Under the pieces are notes generated by a model. It made no database searches. It was not told where the DNA came from and was given only the letters and a program-made list of their open reading frames with translations. Positions 22,801-34,700 of a stretch of 64,000 bases of DNA are shown here, piece after piece. The translations under genes and the position numbers were made by a program. The stretch comes from Colius striatus (lineage: Eukaryota > Chordata > Aves > Coliiformes > Coliidae): assembly GCF_028858725.1 (NCBI RefSeq), contig NC_084781.1:5960513-6024512 (forward strand), read 5' to 3'. Numbering within the stretch: the stretch's first letter is position 1; each line of letters opens with the position of its first letter.

Positions 22801-25800
22801 CTTCTCTCCTGTGTGGTACAGCTTGTTTTCCAGGTGAATCTGTGGCTGCTTTGCCTCATTCTGAGCTTAGACAATAGAAGTGTTTTAAGAGTTTCTGTGC
22901 CCTGCTTGTTTTCACCAGGCAGAAGGTGCAAAACTGAGCTTCTCCCACAGGCCTTCATTAAAATTCAGGCGAGCTCATTAGTGTGCTGAAGCCTAACTAC
23001 AGCACATGTGCAGATCACAGCCTGGGAGGAGATTGGTCTCCCAGGCCTTCAGCCTATTGCCAGAGTGCCCTTGCTCAGCTGATGGCTTTGGCCTGATTCT
23101 TCAAGGGGAGGAGCAGGTCCTGTTAATCTAACAGCTGGTGGAAACCTTGAAGAGTTGTCTGTTTTCCTGTGTATCCCACAAGGTTTGTTGATAGCATCAC
23201 TGGCAGGTCCCTGTCCAGGGCTATAGATAATTCACAACTTCAGTGCTCAAGAGACATTAGCTTATTCTTTTTTTTAATGATTTGAGTCACTTTAGTTTCA
23301 AAATTGCAGAGAGGTCTGCTTGGCCAGAGGGAGTTGTTGCAGGTGGGAGCAAGTTACGGTACTTTTTACTGCGCTGACTACCCCTTTCAGAGAGCTCCAG
23401 CTTCTCTCTGTGCAAGCTCTAAGCAGTTTACAACACAAGCCGTGGCTCAGCTTGCTCACAGAATTGATCAGCCCTGGCCCCCTTGGCCTGCAGCCTAATA
23501 ACCCTCCGGGTTTACTGGCTGAGGTTAGAAGTGCAAGCGGTGAACAGAGTATCTGTGAATATCATTTGCACTAACAGCTCTTCTAGTAGAAGTTACCCAG
23601 ACTCAGTTGATGGGTGTAGTCAAAAAAAGCCTGCCACTGTAAAGGCTGTACAGAAGTGCAAGCTCTGGCTGGCAGGACTCATTTCCTGCAGTGTGCACAT
23701 CTAGCACCTAATACTTCATTTTATGTGGGGGTTTTAGGTACAGCCACTGCATATAGTGCCTATAATGAATCCAATTCACAACTCCAGTAATCTGGATCTG
23801 CTCTAGTTACAAACTCTGTATTATTTCCACATTGCTTTAATCCACAAAGTCATTAACAGAGCTCCAGAAAGTCATGAATATTTTCCCTCTGTTTAGTCAC
23901 TTTATCAGATGAAAGGTTACAAGGAGCCACTAATGTTTTTAATTATGGAGTGCAAGGCAAAAGTTGTTGTTAAAGCAGAACTAAACCCAGTGCTGTCTTC
24001 AGTGGCTGTTTAATTCATCAGCATATAAATAAGGGGTTGCAGAGGACTAAAAGCAAAACGTGCACGATCTGGACATGTGCCCTACTTGCTGAAGGTGAAA
24101 CAAGCACAGAGGGCCAAGAAAAACCTCCAGCAAGCACTGGTGTTTGTCTTCCTAAAGGAAGTGCATTGTATGAGTGCTGAGATGTTCTCTTTTATTTGCT
24201 CATCCCCGGGTTCCCTTCTTGAGCCCGTGGTTCTCTCCAGGAAAAATAACTTACCATCTATAAGTGCTGTGTTTTGCTGTGTAATTGTGGGTTGCTGTTG
24301 TTACCTATGACTTCAATTTTTCACTGACATTAAAATCAGACACATTCTTAGAGGCCAAGGTGTTGGCACACCTGACATACGATGGATGTCTTCAGAACAG
24401 TATCTTTGAGGTGGACACTGAATGATGATGGAAACGTCGAGGTTTTTGCACTGTCTCCTGCACATATTTAGTAATTGCTTTTTTTAACATTTCCTTTGCA
24501 TGTTCTTTATTACTATTATTCTTCCTCTAAAGTCTGTTTCTTGTCTCTACAATGTTGCTTATGCAAAGGTTTAGGGGGTGTGATTCTGAGGCCTTCTGAA
24601 TCAGAAATTCATCAGTAAACTGAATCGCAAGATGCAGCCCCAATGGATCTTGACTTTATTGTCCATTTTATGTTGTTGTTTTAATTTCCTAATTGATTCT
24701 TCATTCCTACTGGGGAAAAAAAATCTACAGATAAATAAAAATAACTTCAGGGAAAGAATAACAAAGGAAACTGCAAAGAAATAGACATCATTTGTAGACA
24801 AATATCCTCCTACATAGCGAATAGTTGTGCATTCTCACTGCGTTGCTTTCTTCTCCTACTAGTAAATTCTCTTATTAAAACCTTTTTCCAAGGAAAAGAA
24901 TAAGCTTGTACTCTAGAAAGAATATTTGGACTTTACTAGTGGTGTGGAACAGGGGAATAGTGAAATGCCAGTGAGAGAAGCCATCTCTCTTCTAGGAACG
25001 TCAATCTCTGCGACACACTCCGAACCCAGAACTTGCACAGCTAAACAAAATGTGTTGGCAAAGAAATTACTGAATTTGTATCGAGGGGGGAGAAAGAAAA
25101 AACTTGTGAGAAAAGGAGTTAATTTCTGAAAAACCCCGATTCAGTTCAACTTTCAATAGAACTAGTTTGGGCCGTGAGGTTTTCAGCTGTCCCTAGCTCT
25201 TACAGCTCTCCAGAACTCATGTTGTCATCAGCGGCATTAGAATGAGATGTTTGAAGAGTGGTCCCTTTTCCCACCAGCTTTGCTCTCTATGCACACTTTC
25301 ATTTGCAATAAGGGTAGTAACATTTTCCCAGTTTCCTCAGATCTTGCTCAAAGGGGCTTCCTAACTGAGCTCTCACTATGATGCAGTCATTGTGATTCTC
25401 AGTGTGATACTGTGTCCTGTCAGCTATTCATTAATTGCTCTGCTTATTTTAACTATAAAGCATACAGCCCAGTGCCACAGACTCTCTTGGGACACAAGGG
25501 GCCAGGATAGGCCTGGGCAAGCAGCTATTGCTTTATTTAAGTTCAACACTAAGTTCAACATTGCTAGTTCAACACTCAGTCTTGTGTCTCTGAGAGCCTG
25601 ACCCAGCTCCCAGGGGACTCCCCAGGAGCACGTCTGCTTCGAAATGTAAATATATTGGTCTGCTCTGGTACGACCCATGCTTGGAAATACCTGTGGGTGG
25701 GACTCCCATGCCCAGTACTCATTAACAGATGGGAAGGAAGCCCTGTTAGTTACTGATAGATATTCTAAGCTCAGAGGACACTATGAGCTATAGCCAGGCT

Positions 25801-28800
25801 AACCAGCCAGCCGCATGGATGGAAACTGCGTGTGACCAAATGTGCTGATATTTACATTCAGATCTTGTCTTCAATCTAGGAATAGATCCATACCCAGGGA
25901 TTCCTTCCACCTGCCAACTCTAGAATTTGCCCCAGTACTATCCTTGGAATTACTAAAGCCTACTTTACAAGCAAAACTTGAGGAAAAGACTGCCCTTTTG
26001 GTCTGGTTTTCTAGGTTCCCCCGGGTCTTTTGTCTACAAAGTTTACTGATACCTTTCTGTGGAGTTGTAAAACAATAACAACTGTGATGTTATAACAAGA
26101 ACTGTAATGCTTTAATAACCTCTAGCAAAGGTCTAGAATCCCCAGTCATAGATTGTGACCAACTTGAGATATGTACTTTACCAAGGAAAACAAACCAATA
26201 ATAAGGACAAGTAGGAATCTTTACTAGCGTGGAGAGTCCGATGGTGACTTTCTGATTCTCTGGTTAGCAACATGATTAAAACCCTCTGATTCTTACTGTC
26301 AGTTTGTCATAGAAAGTGCAGATGAGGACCTTACACATGCCTAGCCCGTTCACTCCGAGTCACAGTGGGCTAAAGTATTCCTGTACAACCATAAATACAT
26401 TTTTAGAGCATCCATAACCTCACGGGGATGGTAAATGATTCACGCCTAGATTGACTCTTGCCATTTAATGATATCTCTGAGGGTGGAGTGTTTCTATTTT
26501 TAATGGTTTTTTAAATTAGTAAGATCTTTATAATTGTAGCTTTTCAAGCATGGGTGACTAAAATTTGACTCCTAAACCTGTGTGTAAATGTCTAAAGGAA
26601 AGCAGGTTGGCTGGAGACATCTTCTTCTCTCTGAGGTGCGAGAGCGGATAAATAAGACCATAACTCCAAGACATTCTTGCCTGGAGTGGTCACCACTGAA
26701 AGAAGATAAAAAGGTTATAAATGCAGCCTCAGACTTTAGCAATGCTATAGATAATTGCATTTTTCTCAGCTGTCATACAAATATGTAAAAGCTTGAGACA
26801 GAGGTAACTGGAGGTCAGAGGAGTGCCTGTTACAGACAGAATCTCCATTTGCTGAAACTCAAAATCACTTGAAATTCAAACAGGGTTTGTGGAGAGGATT
26901 CAGTTTCGACAAGTAATTTGCGAGGTGTAATGTAATAGGTAATAGATTTAACTTTCCAGATCCACTGTCTTAGCTGCAGTGATTGAAAAACCTGCGCTGC
27001 TGGTGAAGAGTTCATTTTCCTGTAAAGCTGCAAATTGCGCAGTGTGTTCTCAATAGTGTTGATTTTGCTGACACGTCCCCAGCATTAGCAATTGGCAACC
27101 TGAAGCAGTGAGCAAAATCATCAAGTGCACGTATTTATCAACTAATAAGCGTGTTTCCAGCTTCTGGGACATCTCGGACAGAAACAGCTGAGCCTACAGA
27201 GTCTGGAATTTGGGATAAATAATGGGACACGTATAGAAAGGGAGACAGGAATCAAAATGAACGTTATCTGCAAAGGCTGTACAATCACAGTGGATTTCAC
27301 TTACTTCAGCAGGACTGGATTGCACTCTGATTAGCTCTCCCCAGACAGCAGTACACAGGTTCAGTATGTTTATTTAGCTCCATTAGAAATCTGAAGTGTG
27401 GACGTCACAGCGATCATCTGGGCCTACCTACAGGGCTTAGCACTGCGTTCTGTTATTGACTGCTTTTATTGCTCCTCACAGTCTATCCCTTTTTCTCCAG
27501 TGCTACATACCACATAAGGCTGCATTTACATTTTCTGAATGGACTAATCATGGCTCTCTGCTTTGATAAAGAATGTGCAGCCTCCCACATAACCACATGG
27601 AAACCAACAGGGAAGAGTAAACCAGAAATAAACCCCTTCTAGGGGGCTGAGAGAAAAATACCCACCAGGATAATTGGGGGGGATGAACAGAGAAGCAGCA
27701 ACTGAACACACAGTCACATCTTAAAAAAAGTATAATGCTAAAATTATCCAGATGAAGGACAGCAAGAGAAAACATGATTGAAGCAGAACAATTGGTAGAG
27801 GAGTTAATACTTATTAGCAATCATTTCAGATTTAATATAGGTTGGTTTTGTAACAGCACAAGGAATGATGCATTTGACAGGACTTAAACAACTGCCTCCC
27901 CCTTCCTCAGAGAAGCTGGTTAGCAACACCCTGGCACAGATTGATCAGTCTCGTGTGCTCCTAAAGAGTTGGCCAGAGCAAATAGAGTTACTAAAAGTTT
28001 TTCTTTGGAAAATGCAGTGAAGTTAGATCCCAAACAAATCTTTCAAAGCCTTTCCTCCCTGTATGTTCTGACATTTAGCCTACTGTATTTTCTCCTTTAA
28101 CCTTAAAAAAATAACCCTGCAAGGTCAGACAAACTTCAACCAGTACAGAATCTTCTTTTTTGCACACAGGGTGAAGTTGAAAGAGTTATTATCACAACGT
28201 GCAAGATTCATGAGCCAAGCCCATCTCATATCTGAAGAGATCCAAATACTTGTGTGTTTGCAGATGGCTATTTCAGAGTTCCTTGTTGTTTTAGAGACTT
28301 TGTACATACTTTCTGTTAAATATTGCCAGTGAGAAAAAGAGTGTGTGTAGCACAAGGATGTCAAAGGCAAGAAAACAAATGCTTTGTAGAAACAGAGCAC
28401 AGGGCTTGGAAGTCCATTTCACACGGTAAAAACAGCAATGTCCAGCACTTTCTGAGAAAAAGGAGATTCTGCTTTCTTCTGGAGGAAACTTGGTTTCCAT
28501 CCAAATATTCCCTGCAGTTTCAGAGGATAATTCTGTGGAATACCTTGGATGCCAAGGATGAGGAAGGCTAGGAGCAAGGCAGTTCATACTTGGGTCTTCC
28601 GGGTTTTTACGGTCACAGAGCAATTTGGCCGTTAGAGAGTGGGGATCGTTATCTGTCCAGGAAAAGGTACCTTAAGTGCTAGGCCTTTCTGTTTCATTGA
28701 GAGAGAGCATATGTGTTCCTCACTGGTCTGTGACACTGTTCAGACCTTTCAGCCTAGCTGCAGAATGCTGCTGCTCTGTTCCAGTTGTGCTTAGCAGCAT

Positions 28801-30940
28801 GTTTGCAACCTAGCGAAGGCTCCAGGCGCTGGTCAGTTGATATGGGTAGCAATAACCTGAGCTCGCTAGCCTGAGGGAGCGTGAGGAAGGATGCCTTGAA
28901 CCAACAATGAAGTGCCATTACGGGAAAAGCTGATTATTTTTCCCAGATGGGTGTCTTATACTTCAGCCAAGCTGGAAAAGATTAAAATGCAATCTTTGCT
29001 CTCGCTGCCTTGCATACAAGCAGAGTGAGTGGATGTCAAGCTGTGATTCCCTCGTGAGAGGAGTGCCTGTATCTAAGTCGTCTTTGCTTCTCAGATTTAT
29101 GTGGATGTAACCTACTTGCTTCAGTGGGCTTTATGACAATTGGGCATTGGGTTGTGGGAGCAGTAGCTGGATGGGCTTGATGGATGCTATGTGACCACTT
29201 ATCTAAACTATGCCCTGGCCTTTCATGCAGAGTGTGACAGTGACAAAGGAGAAAGAACCTAAAGGAAAAGGGTACTAGCTTGTTCTGGGTATGGTCCATG
29301 TTAGCTCCAACATAGCCTGTACTTTTAATGCAGCCTCAACTGGCTTTTGAAGGTTCATATGCTTCTCTGGAAGGTCTGAGACATGCACTTTTGCTTATAA
29401 ATGCTACAGGGTGATGAGTTGAAACTGGCTTTTTACATACATACAGTCTCCATGCATGCGTGTGGAAGCTCTACGCAAACGCAATAGCCTGGTAGATTTG
29501 ATACAATGGGTTTATGTGAACATAACTGCAGTTGGGTGGCAGTTTGTGATACGTGACATGCCTTGCAAGGCAATTCACTTCATTTGTGTCAGCTGCTCTA
29601 TAGCTATCTGTAGAAATATCAAGGGAAAAGGCAGGGTCCAAACATGTAAGAAATTTAACTCATGCTATTTTGCAATGAATTGCGTGTGTCACCTTTCTGA
29701 CCAGTTATATCATAATCTTGTGTCTGGTTATTTATGAAACAACTATTTTTCTTTCAAAACTCTAGAGTTCTTTGAACTCTACTTGAATAACAGTGATTCA
29801 TGCTCCACATGCTGTTAGCTCTATGGCTCCATGCTTTGCATGTGGGAAAGTCAGGCTGAGAGACACTTGAGAATTAACATGTGAGGATGTGTTATCAGTG
29901 TAGAAACCACCTACAGTCAACAACTTTGGGAAAAAAATGCTTTCACACAGAATAGGACCCAATGCAATCCTAGTGTCTGCTTCTCTGTCCTAAATCCCTG
30001 CCCTCCTCCGGTTTCAAAAAGATGAGAAAAGCTTATAACTGAGGGCCAGTGGAAAAATATTAAGATACAGCCAGGAACAATTCAGATTTCCTTCATGCCA
30101 CAAACATTACTGTAAGCCTTGCACTAAATCTACTTGCAACATGCAGAGGAGTATTTCTGACAGATTTCCTCCCAGGACTTCCTTAGGAAAGGGTGACAGA
30201 TCCTCCTGTCCTTCACTGGGAAAGATTGTTCAACATCAAGACTGGTGCTGAGAGAGAAACTTTAAGGGATACAAGCTATGCCATGTATAAAAAGCCATTA
30301 AAATAATGGAGTGTCTAAGAGGAAAAGTAGTGTTTTCCCTCAAACAATTTGACTGAACAATCTCATTCTTCTGAGAAATTTAGTGTACCTACATCATAGT
30401 CTATCCAGACAGCCTCCTCCTACAGTTTTCCCTGTCACTCTCTTTCCATTGTGTCTATGTGAGAGCAGTGTTAAGCATCAAACTTTTAAAAATTATCTTC
30501 TTAGCAACTCTAAATGTTTCTTTAGCATTTAACAAAAAAGCCTGTTTATTGGTTTGTAGTTAGTATTTTAGAAGAAACAGTTAAGATAGTCTGCACTTTT
30601 AAAACTGAAGTCTCACCTGCTCTGTTTCTGAAGAGAACAGCTTCATGGATCATTGGGTACCGTGACAAATACTTTCTTTTTCTGCTGCTTCCAGCAGCTA
30701 CTATTGTCCCTGTGTTCTTACCAGGATATTCACAACATTTGCGTTTCTTGAAGAAAAGCATCAACATATATCTCTTACCTTCAAGCCATACGAATCTCTT
30801 GAGGCTGTACTTTGTGTCAAATATATCCAAGACACCACAACTCTCCGCTGTAGCCTTCTCAAGCTCTCCCAGGCTTTCAAGCAGACTTTTTGGTAGTCAG
30901 CATTCACGCACAAAGCAGAGGAGCAAAAGGAAAATTAAAC
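13874..30940 (-). other. DRD2: DRD2 intron 1 (about 17 kb; left end certain, right end inferred)
   Basis: Long intron between the coding exon 2 and the CpG-island first exon, matching the architecture of DRD2 in other vertebrates, where intron 1 is by far the largest (about 50 kb in human, from memory). I find no recognisable protein, tRNA or intact transposable element. Many open frames of 60-110 codons occur on both strands without family motifs. A short AGTTCAACA-type repeat lies at 25,540-25,576. Intronic enhancers are plausible but not demonstrable from one sequence. Confidence 0.65.
25540..25576. repeat. Three imperfect copies of an AGTTCAACA-type motif
   Basis: AGTTCAACACT at 25,540-25,550, AGTTCAACA at 25,552-25,560 and AGTTCAACACT at 25,566-25,576, irregularly spaced by 12 and 14 bp. 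It looks like a minor local duplication within DRD2 intron 1. Confidence 0.7.
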
Positions 30941-30948
30941 AAAATCAC

Positions 30949-31500
30949 CTGCCTGACCCCTCTGAAGTGAGGCTCACGCAGGTCAAACTTGCTGTGGTTA
31001 ACCCCCAGCCGAGCTAGCAACTGCCGAAACTTCAGGAGCTCAGGGACTGTACTAGCTTCCCAGGAACAGGCGATTTTGGAGCGAAGCTCTCCTGCAGTAA
31101 CTCGCTGTCCATTTCTTTCAGCATGTCGCTGGGTGGAAAAGCAGCAGCTCCGTCTCCATTTCCCAGAGCCCAGATTTGGCTGGCTGATATTCAGAGCCGC
31201 CCCTTCCTCCCACGACGCGATCCCAACAACCTGTTCCCACCACAGCTCCGTTCGCCGGCCGCGGGATGCGATTTCCCGCAGCGATTGCCTCGCTTGCCGG
31301 CCGGGGAGCGTGCGGGGGAGGGCAAAGTTTCCTCCCCCGAATCCCACGGAAGGAAATCGCTCCCGGCGGCGGCCGCTCTGCCCCGGGCGGCTGCTCTGCC
31401 CCGGCGCTGAGGACGCGCCGCTGCGGTGGGCGCGGGGCGGCGGCTCCAGCACCGGGGGCCGGACAGCGGCCGGGCGGGGCGGCGGCTCCGGCGGCGGCTC
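30949..31500 (-). other. DRD2: Candidate untranslated first exon of DRD2 (extent uncertain)
   Basis: DRD2 genes begin with a non-coding, GC-rich exon far upstream of exon 2. On the minus strand at the left edge of the CpG island, the best donors are CAG followed by GTGATT (exon end 30,949) and TGC followed by GTGAGC (exon end 30,978). A GC-rich transcript starting somewhere in 31.2-31.6 kb and ending at one of these would fit. Neither the start site nor the donor is proven. The open frames across this segment start with non-ATG codons and are probably artefacts of high GC. Confidence 0.4.
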
Positions 31501-31670
31501 CGGCGGCGGCTCCGACGGCGGCCGCAGCCCCCAGTCGGAGCCGGCAGCGGAGCGCGGTTGTGCCGCTGATGCCCTGCCGCGTCTGGGACTGCTGGGCAGC
31601 CTCTGGCACTCGAGGGTTCTCGCCGCCCCTGCCTATGCCCCAGGTCTGGGCGTAGCTGTCGGGTGGAAGG
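31195..31670. promoter_or_regulatory. DRD2: CpG island, probable DRD2 promoter
   Basis: This is the only strongly CpG-dense segment of the window, with many CG dinucleotides in about 470 bp and flanks that return to AT-rich sequence. It contains GC-box cores of Sp1/KLF type (for example at 31,428-31,440 and 31,472-31,483) and no evident TATA box, like known mammalian DRD2 promoters. Its place 17 kb upstream of the first coding exon and the lack of any other gene nearby make DRD2 the likely client. A divergent non-coding transcript on the plus strand is possible, since a consensus-like plus-strand donor (CCAGTAAGG) lies near 31,695. Confidence 0.7.
31478..31513. repeat. GC-rich 12-bp minisatellite, three perfect units
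   Basis: The unit GGCGGCGGCTCC is repeated exactly at 31,478-31,489, 31,490-31,501 and 31,502-31,513, followed by a partial copy. It lies inside the CpG island. Such tracts are length-variable and can form G-quadruplexes on the G-rich strand. Confidence 0.9.
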
Positions 31671-31713
31671 GAGGGAAAATACGGAACGGTTCTCCAGTAA
31701 GGACAGACTAGTA

Positions 31714-34700
31714 AAGAAAAGCTGAAATTCCCGAGGAGAGAAGCTGACTGTAGTTGCTCATTTTACTGTAAACAGCTTGTAGGCTTTCTTTGTATAGAAA
31801 CTGTCAAAGAAGGACAGCGCTCACTCTCACTCTTCACCAGCAAGAAAGGTCTCAGTGCGGTTCTGTGTACTTGCTAACCGCTCAGGCCAAAGTTCTCAAC
31901 AATGCTCCTGCTTTAAACATTCTCTGAAATGGTAAATGAGTCTCTTTGCAATTCAAATACTAAGTGAAATTATTTCCTGAAAAGATGGTGAAAGTGTAGC
32001 TGCTGTCGCAGTATTTTAATATCTTCTTATAGTGTAATACCTTTAATACTATCTGACTTTGCAAGCGTTGGGTGTCCATAATTTGAAGGGTGTTTCCCAA
32101 GAAAGCTTTTCTTTTTTGCATGAATGGCTCATTCTCTTCTCTGGGTGTATTTTTTTTTATTACTAAGTAACAGTAGATAAAGAGAAAATGGAACAAAACC
32201 TATCTCTATGAGTAGGTTTTAAACAGGTTGAGTTTCTGGAGGATTTTCTATGAAGGACTACATCTAGAATACTGCTTTCAACAATTTCTGGCTGTGGAAT
32301 GCTAAACATTTTACAGGAGAGCTACTGACCCCTTTAGGATATGGCACATGTGAATTGCTGAGAAACATACATACCCGTCATTCTGAGTCTTCTTTACTGT
32401 TAAACCAAATTCTCTCAAAGTTTCTGAGTGCTATTGAAACAGTTTCCTTTTTATCCAAGCTCTGTTCCATTATGAGTTTTGCAGTGCCAAGGTAGTGTCA
32501 GATGAACACTAGAGCTGACACCTTTAGCACGAAACCCAGAAACGGTCACAGGAATTGCTGTACATCGCAATAACCTGGAGGGGTGCCTCTGAAGTGCTAA
32601 GCTGTTACTCAGTGCTAGCATAGGAAATAGGAGACATTATTGCTTTAGTGTATCTAAAACCCTGATTTTACCTTGAAAGCAGGACAGGGAAGTTTTCGTA
32701 TGTATGACATTATGCTTACCTCAGAAGAAACTTATTTATTTAACAAATGGGCAACACTTTCTTTGAGGCCAAGAACAGTCTTGTCCTCTCCTAGGCCCCT
32801 TTGGTTTACAGTTGTCACAAATGTGCTTTCCATCTAGTCTCTATCTATAAGAAAATCAAATACACTCCAAGTGAGGACAATAGTAGTAATTAATAGCCAG
32901 TGAAGCTATTTAATGGATGAGCTCTGAGTCTGACTCTGCCATCTGCCTAGGCCTTTAGATTTACAGTGATGATGTGTTTAACTGCTTGTAAGGTCATATC
33001 TCTGTGTTGCTGCCACTACACTTTTTCAGTCCTACTAAAGAAAAGAGCTTTTATTCTTTCCACCAGAAAACTATGAATTAAAGCAACAGCTAGTCTGATG
33101 GAAGATAGTGTTGTGTATCACATCTCTTGCCTGTGCTAGGAGTACACCTGGTCTGTTAGTCTGCAACGTGAGGAACTCAGCTAGTGAAAACTGCAAGAGG
33201 TTTTAATCAGCCTCTGTAGCTGTCTTTATGATGGTTAAAGTGAGATATGTTTCCTTTGGATTTTGTATCAACAGTTTCATTAAATGCCCTAGAGTGAGAT
33301 GAATCATGGGAGAGAATAATGCACAATAACAGGAAAAGCTGATGTATTAAAAAAAACACCGACCAACTCTGAACCTGAAGCCAAAACAAAATGAAACTTC
33401 AAAACCACAAGTATGACCTTCTCATATAAAGAAAAGTGGTTTGGGTTTTTTTGAGTGCATTTCTGTTTTGTGGTTGCTCACTGAGGAAGCTCTGTGACTG
33501 CTCTGGTCAGAGGTTGTTCAACGGCAGCTCTCCACAAGTAGATGATGCTGAAGGGTTGTTACTGGTTAATGTGGAGTAAGAACATCACTCAGATAATATC
33601 TCCTCTTTGATTTTTTGATGTAACAAGTGGAGTCCAGTTCCTGGGGCAAATATGATCATTCTGCAATGTTTCCTCAATATATGTTCTCTCTTTTTCCTCA
33701 TTTAACAGAAAACTTAGTCATCTGAAGAGCTCTAGAAGTGGAACGAGATGCCTCCTGCATCACACCATGCCACTGGAAAAGTAAAATGGCAATGGAATAT
33801 CAGCCATCAGGATGTTCACAACAAGGTAGCTTACTATTCTTACTGTTTTGTACTGTATTTTTCACATGCTGCTAGTGTGGAAAGGTTTGACAAAGAGATA
33901 GTCTTGATTGACAACTTTATTTCTGATGCAAGGAATAGTCAGCCACTCAAGAGCCAAAATGGCAATCCTCCTTCCTCTTGCACTGTCTAGTTACAGTTCA
34001 GACTGACGTTGTTGCTTCATCTCTTCACCAGCTAGCAACTAGGCTTTTTGCAGAAGGGCCCAGGTGGATCCATGTGCGAATCTGAATGGAAGTTGGCAGG
34101 ACTTCTGTCTCATCACGTGTGTAGAGGACTGTAGAGGCCTGCTGCAGAGCCATTTGCCTGGATGTCATGCTACCTTCATTACACATGCATAGAATAGCAC
34201 ATTAGCTCTTTTTTTGCAGAAGATGCTCTCTCAGGCTAGACCTATATCTGACTGAATAAAAGACTCGAAGCTTGGGAAGGCAGATTAGTCATGTGTAGTC
34301 ATTAGTCTTGTGAACTGGAATGCTCTGCACTTTTTTCATCTGTTCTGACAAAACAAGTAACGTTACCAGACTCTTCCTTGTACTCGCCTCTAGTGTAGAA
34401 GGAGTCTTTGCTTTCATCAGTGGAAGAGGTACATAGAATTATTAGGGTCAGAATTAGCTTCTGGGAAACGATTACCTCTGCCTTGCACTACTAAATGAGA
34501 GCTAGTTAGTGGGTACAGAGAAAGTACCCACTACTTGTTACAGGCTCGCCTTTGATTGTATGACATTAAATTTCTCCTTGGAAACTTCAAGCTCTTAATG
34601 TAGCTGTAGACATCGTTTGGGGGACATGTCTTGTTCTGCTGCAGATTCCTATGGATGTGTCCCTCCAGATGAGACAACTGCCAGAGAGTCGATAGGAAGA

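Noticed and set aside
30904-31711. Long open frames on both strands across the CpG island (182 and 163 codons minus, 240 codons plus)
   Set aside because: The 182-codon minus frame and the 240-codon plus frame begin at non-ATG codons (GTG, TTG). All are low-complexity Gly/Ala/Arg/Pro sequence caused by high GC, and they overlap each other on opposite strands. A promoter and 5' UTR explain the region better.
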